Shown: positions 26,697-34,732, counted from the first letter of the stretch. The stretch is 64,000 nucleotides of DNA from Thermanaerosceptrum fracticalcis (GCF_000746025.2 NZ_CP045798.1:3703501-3767500); one strand, 5' to 3'. A program made the numbers and translations. Notes: generated from the letters alone by a model not told the origin.

Positions 26697-27314
26697 ATGG
26701 AAATCCACCTGGTGACCAACCGGCATCTCTGTGGTGAGAACAGGTTATTGTGGGTCATCGAAGAAGCCCTCAAAGGTGGCGTAGACGTTGTACAGCTGCG
26801 GGAGAAAGACCTGTTGCCGCGGGATTTATATGCTTTAGCTGTACAGGTTAAGGCCCTGACCGATAAATACGGGAAAAAACTTTTCATCAACAGGAGTGTA
26901 GAGGTAGCCCTGGCAGTAGATGCCCATGGTGTTAACCTGAGCTTTGGCAGTTTACCGTTGCCTCGAGTTAGAGAGATTTTAGGAACGGCAAAACTTGCAG
27001 GGGTATCCATTCATTCCGTAGCCGAAGGGCAAACTGCCGAAAGGGAGGGAGCCGGTTACTGTTTAGCCGGCCACATTTTCCCAAGCATGTGCAAACCGGG
27101 ACAGGAAGCCCGGGGCCTTGTCTTTTTACAGAAATTAAAAGAAGCAGTATCTATCCCCATCATCGCTATCGGCGGTATTGATGAAGAGACCATAGAAGCG
27201 GTAGCCCCCCTTGGTGTAGCAGGAGTGGCTGTAATGTCCCGCTTTTTATTAGCTGATAATCCCCGGGCTGTAGCCGAAAAACTAAAAAGTTTCAGCTTTA
27301 CAAAAAGAAATTAA
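26697..27314 (+). CDS. tenI: Thiazole tautomerase TenI (ThiE-like)
   Basis: This TIM-barrel protein of about 205 residues is a paralogue of thiamine phosphate synthase. Instead of the ThiE signature GPVYxTxSK it has AGHIFPSMCKPGQEARG, matching the GHVFETDCKKG segment of B. subtilis TenI whose histidine aromatises the thiazole carboxylate made by ThiG. The residues needed for ThiE activity are thus altered, and the second barrel gene at 31054 is the true ThiE. ATG 26697 aligns with the N-terminus of TenI; a GTG at 26685 abuts the AGGAG site. It lies upstream of the TPP riboswitch and so is not controlled by it directly. Confidence 0.85.
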   Translation: MEIHLVTNRHLCGENRLLWVIEEALKGGVDVVQLREKDLLPRDLYALAVQVKALTDKYGKKLFINRSVEVALAVDAHGVNLSFGSLPLPRVREILGTAKLAGVSIHSVAEGQTAEREGAGYCLAGHIFPSMCKPGQEARGLVFLQKLKEAVSIPIIAIGGIDEETIEAVAPLGVAGVAVMSRFLLADNPRAVAEKLKSFSFTKRN

Positions 27315-27342
27315 AGTAATATTATTAATCTAATAGAATAGT

Positions 27343-27432
27343 TGGGATGCTAGGGGTGCCGCAAGGCTGAGAAAGAGTGTTCACTCTTAACCCTTTGAAC
27401 CTGTTGGATAATGCCAGTGAAGGGAAGCGTAA
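27343..27432 (+). promoter_or_regulatory. TPP riboswitch (THI element)
   Basis: The conserved blocks occur in order: GGGGTGC at 27353, GGCTGAGA at 27365, a variable P3 hairpin (AGAGTGTTCACTCTT), ACCCTTTGAACCTG at 27390, GGATAATGCCAG and GAAGGGAAGC. A terminator follows at 27455. This aptamer binds thiamine pyrophosphate and would repress the thiS-thiE operon by premature termination. Confidence 0.96.
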
Positions 27433-27454
27433 GACGAAGGAAATGGTTATTTCA

Positions 27455-27485
27455 GGGCTTACCCCTTGCGGGTAGGCTTTTTTAG
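27455..27485 (+). terminator. Riboswitch-controlled attenuator terminator
   Basis: GGGCTTACCC (27455-27464) pairs with GGGTAGGCTT (27470-27479) including G-U pairs, followed by a T run. It lies between the TPP aptamer and thiS and is the expected expression platform. Confidence 0.88.
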
Positions 27486-27506
27486 TTGGCAGTTGGTAGT
27501 TGGTAG
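27486..27506. repeat. 7-bp-period array, TTGGTAG family
   Basis: Three in-phase units (TTGGCAG, TTGGTAG, TTGGTAG) fill the space between the attenuator and the AAGGAGG site of thiS. Confidence 0.8.
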
Positions 27507-27520
27507 AAGGAGGCAAAGAA

Positions 27521-27721
27521 ATGCAGATACGTGTCAATGGAAGCTTAGAAACCATTCCTTTTTCCCTCAGTATTAAAGAGTATCTTTTAAACAAAGGACT
27601 TAAGCCGGAAAGTGTGGTCATTGAGTTGAACGGCCAGGTGGTGAAGCGAGAGCAATGGGAAAAGATTGTGCTAAAAGAAAATGATGAATTAGAAGTACTG
27701 CGTTTTGTGGGAGGAGGTTGA
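27521..27721 (+). CDS. thiS: Sulfur carrier protein ThiS
   Basis: A 66-residue ubiquitin-like protein ends in Gly-Gly-Gly (RFVGGG); the terminal glycine is adenylated by ThiF and then carries sulfur as a thiocarboxylate to the thiazole synthase ThiG. The fold is shown by [20 protein letters not shown] and [17 protein letters not shown] 27521 follows AAGGAGG. It is the first gene behind the TPP riboswitch, and thiG starts 4 bp later. Confidence 0.95.
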   Translation: MQIRVNGSLETIPFSLSIKEYLLNKGLKPESVVIELNGQVVKREQWEKIVLKENDELEVLRFVGGG

Positions 27722-27725
27722 GATT

Positions 27726-28496
27726 ATGGAAGATAAATTGATTATTGGCGGACAGGAATTGGAAAGCAGGCTTTTTATCGGCACCGGCAAGTTTTCCAGC
27801 CATGAAATCATCCCTAAGGTGATTGCCGCCTCAGGCAGCCAGGTCATCACCATGGCCTTACGAAGAGTAAATTTTTCCAACGAACAGGATAATGTCTTAA
27901 ATTACATAGACAAGAAATGCATCCTTTTACCCAATACTTCAGGGGCCCGTAACGCCGAGGAAGCGGTAAGGATAGCCCGTATTGCCCGGGAAGCGGGCTG
28001 TGGCCACTGGGTCAAAATTGAAGTTATCTCCGACAATAAATACCTGCTGCCGGATAACTACGAGACCATCAGGGCTACGGAAATACTGGCCAAGGAAGGT
28101 TTTGTGGTGCTTCCTTATATGAGCCCTGATCTAATGGCCGCCAAAAGGTTGGAAGAGGCGGGAGCGGCGGCAGTCATGCCCCTGGGGGCCCCTATCGGCA
28201 CAAACCGGGGCCTCATGACCAGGGAATTGCTTCGCATCCTCATTGCCGAGATCAAAGTGCCTATTATTGTTGATGCAGGCATAGGCCGGCCCTCCCAGGC
28301 AGCGGAAGCCATGGAAATGGGAGCAGCAGCAGTGCTGGTGAATACGGCCATTGCTACGGCCCAGGATCCCGTACAAACGGCCCGGGCCTTCAGCCTGGCT
28401 GTGCAGGCCGGAAGAATGGCGTTTCTTTCGGGACCGGGAGCCGTGCAGGAATATGCTGTGGCTTCTTCGCCCTTAACGGGATTTTTGCATAAGTAA
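27726..28496 (+). CDS. thiG: Thiazole synthase ThiG
   Basis: This cytoplasmic TIM-barrel enzyme of about 256 residues joins 1-deoxy-xylulose 5-phosphate, ThiS thiocarboxylate and dehydroglycine into the thiazole phosphate ring. Signatures are [39 protein letters not shown], the Schiff-base lysine in WVKIEVI, and APIGTNRGL with [10 protein letters not shown] in the phosphate-binding part. ATG 27726 follows GGAGGTTG; upstream in-frame starts lie within thiS. Second gene of the operon. Confidence 0.97.
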   Translation: MEDKLIIGGQELESRLFIGTGKFSSHEIIPKVIAASGSQVITMALRRVNFSNEQDNVLNYIDKKCILLPNTSGARNAEEAVRIARIAREAGCGHWVKIEVISDNKYLLPDNYETIRATEILAKEGFVVLPYMSPDLMAAKRLEEAGAAAVMPLGAPIGTNRGLMTRELLRILIAEIKVPIIVDAGIGRPSQAAEAMEMGAAAVLVNTAIATAQDPVQTARAFSLAVQAGRMAFLSGPGAVQEYAVASSPLTGFLHK

Positions 28497-28507
28497 GGTG
28501 GAGAATA

Positions 28508-29608
28508 ATGAGTTTTGCTGACAAACTCCTTAAGTATCAGGAATTTCCCTTTGCTTCGTACCTGGCCGGTGTGACCGGGGCGGATATTGAGAGAACACTG
28601 ACTAAAGAGGCCCTTGTTGAAAGGGATTTCTTAAACCTGTTATCGGAGCAAGCCGTACCTTATTTGGAAAGAATGGCCCAAAAGGCCCACCAGCTGACCG
28701 TACAGCATTTCGGCAGGGTAATCCTGTTATATACCCCCCTGTATCTGGCCAATTACTGTGTGAACCAGTGTGCTTACTGTGGTTTTAAGGTAACCAACAG
28801 GATTACCAGGAAAAAGCTTACCCTGGAGGAAGTGGAGAAAGAAGCCCGGGCCATTGCCCAGACGGGTTTACGCCATATTCTCATCCTAACGGGAGAGTCC
28901 CGCCAGCATACTCCCGTATCTTACATAGAGGAATGTGTTCGTATACTAAAAAATTATTTTGATTCCATTTCCATCGAGATTTACCCTTTGACGGAAGAGG
29001 AATATGGGCAACTGGTGGCAGCGGGTGTAGATGGGCTCACCCTTTACCAGGAGGTTTACGACCCCGTAACTTATGATGCAATCCACCTGGCCGGGCCCAA
29101 AAAGGATTATCGCTTTCGTCTCGATGCCCCGGAGCGGGCCTGCCGGGCCCGCATGAGAGCGGTGAATATCGGCGCCCTCTTAGGCCTTCAGGACTGGCGC
29201 AAGGAAGCCTTTTTCACAGGACTGCATGCCGCTTACCTGCAAGATAAATACCTGGATACGGAAATCAGCGTGTCCCTGCCCAGGCTGCGTCCTCACGTGG
29301 GGAATTTTGCACCCTGTTCTGTAGTCAGCGACAGGGACCTGGTCCAGATTCTCTTGGCTTTACGACTCTTCCTGCCCAGAGCGGGCATCACCATTTCCAC
29401 CCGGGAACGGGCAGAGTTTCGTGATAACCTCTTACCCTTAGGTGTCACCAAGATGTCGGCAGGCTCGTGTACCTCGGTGGGGGGACACCTGGAAGAGGCC
29501 ACGGAAGGCCAGTTTGATATTGCTGACCAGCGCAGCGTCCGGGAGATGCATGACATGCTGGTAAGCCGGGGCTACCAGCCCCTATATAAAGACTGGCACC
29601 ACCTGTAG
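28508..29608 (+). CDS. thiH: 2-iminoacetate synthase ThiH (radical SAM)
   Basis: This 366-residue radical SAM enzyme cleaves tyrosine to dehydroglycine (2-iminoacetate) for ThiG. The cluster-binding motif C-x3-C-x2-C is in [12 protein letters not shown] (about residue 83), and the ThiH-specific segments [25 protein letters not shown] and [11 protein letters not shown] are visible. Presence of ThiH rather than glycine oxidase ThiO fits an anaerobic organism. Third gene of the operon; ThiF follows after 9 bp. Confidence 0.96.
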   Translation: MSFADKLLKYQEFPFASYLAGVTGADIERTLTKEALVERDFLNLLSEQAVPYLERMAQKAHQLTVQHFGRVILLYTPLYLANYCVNQCAYCGFKVTNRITRKKLTLEEVEKEARAIAQTGLRHILILTGESRQHTPVSYIEECVRILKNYFDSISIEIYPLTEEEYGQLVAAGVDGLTLYQEVYDPVTYDAIHLAGPKKDYRFRLDAPERACRARMRAVNIGALLGLQDWRKEAFFTGLHAAYLQDKYLDTEISVSLPRLRPHVGNFAPCSVVSDRDLVQILLALRLFLPRAGITISTRERAEFRDNLLPLGVTKMSAGSCTSVGGHLEEATEGQFDIADQRSVREMHDMLVSRGYQPLYKDWHHL

Positions 29609-29617
29609 GAGGAAGCT

Positions 29618-30265
29618 ATGAATATTTTTGAACATGCCCTTACTGCTTACCTGGGACCCGACAATCTTGCCCTGATCCAGAGGTATCATGTGGGTATTGC
29701 CGGAGCGGGCGGCCTGGGTTCCAACTGTGCCTTTAATTTAGTACGCTCGGGTTTTAAACGATTTACCCTGGTGGATTTTGACCGGGTAGAGATAAGTAAT
29801 CTCAACCGCCAGTTCTACTTTTTGGACCAGGTGGGCCAGTATAAAGTGGAAGCTCTGAAAAACAATTTGTTGCGAATTAACCCTGATCTGGAGATTACTG
29901 CCCATGTGGTCCGTGTAGACACCACCAATGTGTTAAGCCTATTCTCTTCCTGTGATATCATAGTGGAGGCCTTTGACAAGGTGGAAGCCAAGACACTTCT
30001 GGTAGAAACCTTTCTTTCCAGTGAAAAGCTCCTGGTGGCAGCCTCCGGCCTGGCAGGCTGGGGTAACAGTGATGAAATCAAAACGAGGAAGATTAAGGAA
30101 AGCTTTTACCTGGTGGGAGATGGAAAGCGTGATGTGGCGGAAGGGCATCCTCCCCTTTCCCCCCGGGTGAATATTGCTGCGGCTAAGGAAGCGGACCTGG
30201 TGCTGGCCTGGGTCCTGGGAAAGATAAGATGTGAAAAGGGAGGGTCTTTATGCGAAAAGTGTTGA
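29618..30265 (+). CDS. thiF: ThiS adenylyltransferase ThiF
   Basis: This 215-residue E1-like enzyme adenylates the ThiS C-terminus. The nucleotide-binding loop is GIAGAGGLGSN, followed by VDFDRVEISNLNRQFYF with the conserved Arg and Asp of the MoeB/ThiF fold. It is of the short class found with ThiH in Firmicutes; the C-terminal zinc-cysteine pair of longer ThiF/MoeB proteins is not obvious apart from a final CEKC. The 3' end overlaps thiD by 16 bp. Confidence 0.93.
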   Translation: MNIFEHALTAYLGPDNLALIQRYHVGIAGAGGLGSNCAFNLVRSGFKRFTLVDFDRVEISNLNRQFYFLDQVGQYKVEALKNNLLRINPDLEITAHVVRVDTTNVLSLFSSCDIIVEAFDKVEAKTLLVETFLSSEKLLVAASGLAGWGNSDEIKTRKIKESFYLVGDGKRDVAEGHPPLSPRVNIAAAKEADLVLAWVLGKIRCEKGGSLCEKC

Positions 30266-31032
30266 CCATAGCCGGTTCCGATTCCTGCGGCGGGGCCGGG
30301 ATCCAGGCTGATTTAAAAACCTTTGCCGCCTTAGGTACTTACGGCATGAGTGTGATTACCGCGGTGACAGCGCAAAATACCCAGGGCGTTTTTGCTGTTC
30401 AGGAAATTGCGCCGGAAATGGTGGCCAAACAGATTTCCTGCCTTTATGAGGATATTGTTATTGACGCAGTGAAGATTGGCATGGTTTCCAAGACGGAAAT
30501 CATTAAAACCATTGCCAGGAAACTAAAGGAATACCAGGCCAAAAACATTGTGGTGGATCCAGTTATGATTTCCAAAAGCGGTTATGATTTGATGCATCCC
30601 GAAGCCAAAGAGGAGCTTATCCGGACCCTTCTCCCTGTGGCCGATGTGGTGACACCCAACCTTTATGAAGCACAAGTAATCCTGGAAAGGGAAATCACAA
30701 CTGTGGAAGATATGGAAAAAGCGGCCCGGGATATTGTGGCCCTTGGCCCTAAAAGCGCTTTAGTTAAGGGAGGTCATCTCCGGGGCAATGCTGTGGATGT
30801 ACTTTACGATGGGGAAAGTTTTACCTACTATGACCAGGAACGAATTGCTACAACCAATACCCATGGGACGGGCTGTACATATTCCTCGGCCATTGCCGCC
30901 CACCTGGCCAGGGGATTATCGCTGAAAGAAGCTGTACAGGGGGCGAAAGAGTACATCACCGGTGCTATTCTTAATTCTTTTTCCATAGGCAAAGGGGTAG
31001 GGCCTACCCACCATTTTTATAAGTATTATTAG
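30250..31032 (+). CDS. thiD: Hydroxymethylpyrimidine (phosphate) kinase ThiD
   Basis: This 260-residue ribokinase-fold enzyme phosphorylates HMP and HMP-P to HMP-PP. Family marks are the N-terminal AGSDSCGGAGIQADLKTFAALGTYG region, MVSKTEI, VVDPVMISKSG, and TNTHGTGCTYSSAIAA with the catalytic Cys/anion hole near residue 210. It overlaps thiF, and thiE follows after 21 bp. No thiC (pyrimidine synthase) is in the window, so HMP is made or imported through genes elsewhere. Confidence 0.96.
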   Translation: MRKVLTIAGSDSCGGAGIQADLKTFAALGTYGMSVITAVTAQNTQGVFAVQEIAPEMVAKQISCLYEDIVIDAVKIGMVSKTEIIKTIARKLKEYQAKNIVVDPVMISKSGYDLMHPEAKEELIRTLLPVADVVTPNLYEAQVILEREITTVEDMEKAARDIVALGPKSALVKGGHLRGNAVDVLYDGESFTYYDQERIATTNTHGTGCTYSSAIAAHLARGLSLKEAVQGAKEYITGAILNSFSIGKGVGPTHHFYKYY

Positions 31033-31053
31033 GGGTTAAGGGGGCGAAAAAAA

Positions 31054-31695
31054 GTGAAGCCTAAAGTAGATTATTCTCTTTACCTGGTAACGGACCGGCT
31101 CATAACGAAGGGCCGGGACCTGCTTCAGGCTGTAGAAGAGGCCATCCGGGGTGGTGTTACCTTAGTACAGCTGCGGGAAAAAAGTATTTCTTCCCGTGAT
31201 TTCTATACCCTTGCTCTGGAGATGAAGGCCTTAACCCAAAAATACCGGATTCCCCTCATTATCAATGACCGCCTGGACATTATGCTGGCCGTAGATGCTG
31301 ACGGGCTTCATGTGGGCGAAGATGATTTGCCTTTAGCGACGGCGCGGCGCCTCTTAGGGCCTGAAAAAATACTGGGTTATTCTGCCGGAAATATCACCGA
31401 AGCCCTCCGGGGGCAGGAGGAAGGAGCTGACTATCTGGGCTCGGGACCTGTCTACCTTACGGGGAGCAAGGCCGATGCGGGAGAACCCATTGGGCTCACC
31501 GGGCTGCAAGCTATTAAAGAGAGTGTAAAAATCCCCGTTGTGGCCATTGGCGGCATTGATTTGGCCAGGATCCCTAAAGTACGGGAAACGGGCGTAGACG
31601 GAATTGCCGTCATCTCGGCCATTTTGGGCCAGCCTGATCCTAAAGAAACAAGCAGGGCTTTAGCAGAGGCTTGGCGCGGGAAGGCTAACTTATAA
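31054..31695 (+). CDS. thiE: Thiamine phosphate synthase ThiE
   Basis: This 213-residue TIM barrel couples HMP-PP with thiazole phosphate to give thiamine phosphate. Diagnostic parts are LYLVTDR, VTLVQLREKS, LIINDRLDIMLAVDADGLHVGEDDLP and SGPVYLTGSKADAGEPIGL, the last distinguishing it from the TenI paralogue at 26697. The start is GTG with GGGGGCG upstream. It is the last gene of the riboswitch-controlled operon, followed by a strong terminator. Confidence 0.96.
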   Translation: MKPKVDYSLYLVTDRLITKGRDLLQAVEEAIRGGVTLVQLREKSISSRDFYTLALEMKALTQKYRIPLIINDRLDIMLAVDADGLHVGEDDLPLATARRLLGPEKILGYSAGNITEALRGQEEGADYLGSGPVYLTGSKADAGEPIGLTGLQAIKESVKIPVVAIGGIDLARIPKVRETGVDGIAVISAILGQPDPKETSRALAEAWRGKANL

Positions 31696-31699
31696 AACA

Positions 31700-31741
31700 A
31701 AACCCTGGAAACAGTACTGTACAACTGTTCCAGGGTTTTTA
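31700..31741 (+). terminator. Terminator of the thi operon
   Basis: AAACCCTGGAA-ACAGT pairs with ACTGT-TCCAGGGTTT, followed by TTTTTATA. Confidence 0.92.
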
Positions 31742-31750
31742 TATTAGTTT

Positions 31751-31778
31751 ACTACCAACTATCAACTACCAACTATTT
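31751..31778. repeat. 7-bp-period array reaching into the ykuK stop codon
   Basis: The units ACTACCA, ACTATCA, ACTACCA and ACTATTT are in phase. The last unit contains the stop codon of the minus-strand YkuK-like gene, so the array touches coding sequence. This is the last heptameric array seen in the window. Confidence 0.88.
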
Positions 31779-32309
31779 AGTATACCTGTTGGCCAAGCTG
31801 GTGGCGGCTGTGGCGTAAGGCTTAATCTTTACGTCAAAACCCAGGCCTGTCACCCGGTTCACCATTTCTTTGATTAACTCTTTGGTGGGACCATGGGGGC
31901 CAATGTCTAAATGTATTTCCAGATCCAGATGGATATCCTGGTAGCCGTTAGCCGTTATCACGTCTAAAATCATATCGATATGGCCGGGCGTAAACATATA
32001 AGCGATTTCCTGGGTAAAAGCTGTTTCCAGGCTGATTTTCTCCCGAAGTGATTTGATGTTACGGGGAACCACCACTTCTCTTAAAAACCCAAGGGCACCC
32101 TTACCTACCCGGTGCACCAGAATACCGGTTACGAAAGAGGTTTTGCTTCTTACCTGGGAATCGGTGCCAATGGCAATACGGTAGGCACTCCGGGGATCCT
32201 CTTTAATAAAGTTCAGAATACGCGCGAACATCTCGGGGAAAGTAAGAACTTCCTGCCTGGTGTTGTGGAAAACCAGTTGAGGAGAAAAGCTTACGGCAGC
32301 TTGGATAAT
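31773..32309 (-). CDS. YkuK-like RNase H fold protein (DUF458)
   Basis: This protein matches the YkuK/DUF458 family. Signatures are FPEMFARILNFIKEDP, RIAIGTDSQVRSKTSFVTGI, REKISLETAFTQEIAYMF, and DIHLDLEIHLDIGPHGPTKELI, with acidic residues in an RNase H-like arrangement. The family is about 170-180 residues. The frame stays open to an ATG at 32420, but that extension contains two strong hairpins and reads as unlike the family. A start near 32309 (ATT after GAAGGTG) or at the following codons gives about 178 residues, the expected size. Function is unknown; family members are linked to sporulating Firmicutes. Confidence 0.8.
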   Translation of the reverse strand: MIQAAVSFSPQLVFHNTRQEVLTFPEMFARILNFIKEDPRSAYRIAIGTDSQVRSKTSFVTGILVHRVGKGALGFLREVVVPRNIKSLREKISLETAFTQEIAYMFTPGHIDMILDVITANGYQDIHLDLEIHLDIGPHGPTKELIKEMVNRVTGLGFDVKIKPYATAATSLANRYTK

Positions 32310-32328
32310 ATCACCTTCTTTTTGATAA

Positions 32329-32403
32329 TTACAGAAGGTATAACTTTCTGTAATTAGGGGTGTTAGGGAACCAAGCATCAACGGGAACGCTAGTGTCCCG
32401 TTG
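32329..32403 (-). promoter_or_regulatory. Two-hairpin leader upstream of the ykuK-like gene
   Basis: Two perfect 8-bp stems lie in the leader: CAACGGGA/TCCCGTTG with a 9-nt loop (32379-32403), and TTACAGAA/TTCTGTAA with a 9-nt loop (32329-32353), the latter about 10 nt before the ribosome binding site. No known riboswitch class was recognised. Confidence 0.6.
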
Positions 32404-32603
32404 CAGAACAAAGTGCACATAAGTGCCTTTCTTCTTTAGGGATAGCATAGCATAGATGTGTTGCCCATTGCAAAAAGTTTCAATCAAAATATTTTTAATT
32501 TTCTTTATTACTTCCTTTATTATAGTATATACCCAAGAAGTTATAATTTCTCTTGCATACGGGGAAATAAAAACAAAAGCATGCACTTTTACATGCTTTT
32601 AAC

Positions 32604-33386
32604 TTAAGTTGATTTCTTTTTTCCCTCAGATAAAATATTACCTTCCTGCAGCCAGTCCCAGTATTTTTGGGGTATGGCTTTTTGCGCCAGGCGGATATTC
32701 TTACGGTCCTCGATATATTGGGATTTATAGTATTTCTCCCAGAGGGTGCTGTAGTCATCCTTTTTTGCGAGAAATTCCCGGAAAGGGCAGGCGTCCAGAG
32801 AGAAAATTTTACCCTGATAGAAGCAGAGTGCCTGTGTGTCCAGGACAAGAACCACTTTATAGTGGGGATAACGGGGGGCAAATCTTTTTAGGATAAGGTC
32901 TGCCGTATCATGGTACAGTTTGGGGCGTGCCACGAGAGTCTCCTCATCCAGGGCGGAGAAACGGATGAACCCTAACATACGATGGACTTCATGGTGTACT
33001 TCCCGGGCCAGAAGAGCCAGTCTCCGGCAGGAGGAAGAAACATTGCTCAGGCAGTACTCCAGGCCCTTTTCAAAAGCTACAAGCAGGGCCTTTTCCATAA
33101 TGACATATTTTTGCGGTGTAGAATGGCGCAGGGCGTAAAAGAGTCGTTGATACAGGGGGGATGCCGCCTGCTTCTTGAGCCAGGATACATCTTTAGCATA
33201 AATAGTTAACACCTGGGTGATGAGGGCATCCAGGCTAAAAGTATCGGCATCCAGGGACTCGTGGCTGTCAAATAAGGTATTCTGTGAGGGATGGGCAGCC
33301 TTCACCCGGCAGCCGGTTTTATGAATATAAGCCAGTAAAGTTCCCTTAATTAGAGAAGGAACCTGGGGGGAATACTGTATCATCAT
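32604..33386 (-). CDS. Putative DNA repair protein (TIGR03915 family), partner of the radical SAM gene
   Basis: A 260-residue protein with an N-terminal region resembling the start of this family (SLIKGTLLAYIHK) continues with a helical middle part and the conserved ending in which the protein binds a nucleic acid or acts with its partner (RKNIRLAQKAIPQKYWDWLQEG, related to family C-termini RxNpkl...MPxrYwkhLpE). Genes of this family are nearly always next to the TIGR03916 radical SAM gene, as here (12 bp apart). The pair resembles a fused archaeal/bacterial arrangement annotated as DNA modification or repair. The LexA-box promoter at 34612 supports a repair role. Confidence 0.85.
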   Translation of the reverse strand: MMIQYSPQVPSLIKGTLLAYIHKTGCRVKAAHPSQNTLFDSHESLDADTFSLDALITQVLTIYAKDVSWLKKQAASPLYQRLFYALRHSTPQKYVIMEKALLVAFEKGLEYCLSNVSSSCRRLALLAREVHHEVHRMLGFIRFSALDEETLVARPKLYHDTADLILKRFAPRYPHYKVVLVLDTQALCFYQGKIFSLDACPFREFLAKKDDYSTLWEKYYKSQYIEDRKNIRLAQKAIPQKYWDWLQEGNILSEGKKKST

Positions 33387-33398
33387 TTTTTGTGCCTC

Positions 33399-34568
33399 CT
33401 ACCAGAAGCTGAGCTGGGTAAATTTCTGGGGCCGGGGATTGTACAGCCAGTTTAAATCCCCCTGTTTTTTCCCGTTGATGGTGATGAAGGGGCTGGCCCG
33501 TTTGATGACCACACCCACATTTTTTAACTCTTCCAGGGAAGTAAAACGATGCCGACGGCGTACAACCAGGAGGCGCTGGGCCGATTTGGGGCCAATACCG
33601 GGAACGCGCAAGAGGTCATAAAGACTGGCACGGTTAATCTCCATCGGAAAAAGCTGGGGGTTTTTAACGGCGAACATCAGCTTAGGGTCCAGGGTCAAAT
33701 CCAGATTACCCGTGGGGTCAAATACCAAATCATCCAGGGTGAATTTATACAGGCGGAAAAGAAATTCCGCCTGGTAGAGACGGTTTTCCCGTTTAATGGG
33801 TACAGGTTTAAGATTTTCCAGGGGTGTCTGGGGCACAGGCTGAAAAGCGCTGAAATAGGAGCGTTTTACCCTGTAATCCTTGTAGAGAGACATAACGGTG
33901 GTGAGGATTTCCTGGTCCGATTCCTGGGCCGCCCCCACAATAAACTGGGTAGTCTGGGTTGTTCCAGGGTTATAGGGCAAATCAGCGGCAATAGCTTTGA
34001 GGGGAGTTAACAACTCTTTATGGTAATTTTTCGTTTTGCTGATGGCCTGGAGGCGATTCTCGTTAGGAACTTCCAGGTTAAGGGAAACCCGGTTGGCCAG
34101 TTTAACAGCCTGGGCGATGAGATCAGGAGAACTCCCCGGCAGAATTTTTAAATGTATGTACCCGCCAAAACGATACTTTTCCCGTAAGATTTCTGCGGCT
34201 TTGATCATTTCTTCCATAGACTGGGTAGTACTCTGTTTAATCCCGGAACTTAAGAAAAGGCCTTCCACATAGTTGCGCCGGTAGAGTTCAATAAAGATTT
34301 TGCTAAGTTCGGGGGCGGTAAAGCTTGTTCGTTCAATATCCCTTTGAACCCGGTTGGCGCAGTAACTGCAGTCTTTTTGACACTCATTGGTCATGAGGAC
34401 TTTGAGAAGGGAGACACAGCGCCCGTCGGGGGTAAAGGAATGACAGATACCCGAGGCTACGGGACTGCCCATGAGGGGATTTTTTACTTTACTCACGCCG
34501 GAAGAGGTGGAAGCGCAGATATCATATTTTGCGGCGGCACCCAACAGGGCCAGCTTGTCTATATCCAT
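33399..34568 (-). CDS. Putative DNA modification/repair radical SAM protein (TIGR03916 family)
   Basis: A protein of about 389 residues has the radical SAM motif C-x3-C-x2-C in TNECQKDCSYCANR (about residue 65) and the preceding family signature GICHSFTPDGRCVSLLKVL. A helix-hairpin-helix DNA-binding motif (LLRVPGIGPKSAQRLLVVRR) lies near residue 330. The combination of a radical SAM core and HhH is the mark of this putative DNA repair family. ATG 34568 is preferred over TTG 34574 because of spacing to GGGAAG. It is cotranscribed with the TIGR03915 gene from an SOS-type promoter. Confidence 0.9.
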   Translation of the reverse strand: MDIDKLALLGAAAKYDICASTSSGVSKVKNPLMGSPVASGICHSFTPDGRCVSLLKVLMTNECQKDCSYCANRVQRDIERTSFTAPELSKIFIELYRRNYVEGLFLSSGIKQSTTQSMEEMIKAAEILREKYRFGGYIHLKILPGSSPDLIAQAVKLANRVSLNLEVPNENRLQAISKTKNYHKELLTPLKAIAADLPYNPGTTQTTQFIVGAAQESDQEILTTVMSLYKDYRVKRSYFSAFQPVPQTPLENLKPVPIKRENRLYQAEFLFRLYKFTLDDLVFDPTGNLDLTLDPKLMFAVKNPQLFPMEINRASLYDLLRVPGIGPKSAQRLLVVRRRHRFTSLEELKNVGVVIKRASPFITINGKKQGDLNWLYNPRPQKFTQLSFW

Positions 34569-34611
34569 TAGCAATCACTTCCCGGGGGTTGTTTTTATCA
34601 TCTTTACCTTT

Positions 34612-34651
34612 AGTATAACAAGAATAAAAGAAAAATACAAACATACGTTCG
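34612..34651 (-). promoter_or_regulatory. SOS promoter: LexA (DinR) box overlapping -35
   Basis: Read on the minus strand, 34651-34638 is CGAACGTATGTTTG, a full match to the Firmicute LexA consensus CGAACRNRYGTTYG. It overlaps a -35 hexamer TTGTAT (34640-34635), and after 17 bp comes TATACT (34617-34612). Repressor binding would block the promoter of the radical SAM/TIGR03915 pair. Confidence 0.85.
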
Positions 34652-34658
34652 GTTGTGT

Positions 34659-34675
34659 TAAGCAAAAATTGCTTA
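34659..34675. promoter_or_regulatory. Inverted repeat, possible operator upstream of fabK
   Basis: TAAGCAA-AAA-TTGCTTA is a perfect 7-bp inverted repeat about 60 bp before the fabK start and next to a GGTAAAAT sequence that could be part of its promoter. It does not match the FapR or FabT consensus known to me. Confidence 0.4.
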
Positions 34676-34732
34676 GTAAAGCTATTTTTGGTAAAATCTT
34701 AACCATACAAAGACTAAACACAGGAGGGTACT

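Noticed and set aside
32329-32420. The N-terminal extension of the YkuK-like frame (ATG 32420) as real coding sequence.
   Set aside because: It crosses two perfect hairpins and makes the protein about 37 residues longer than the family; kept as a leader, with uncertainty stated.
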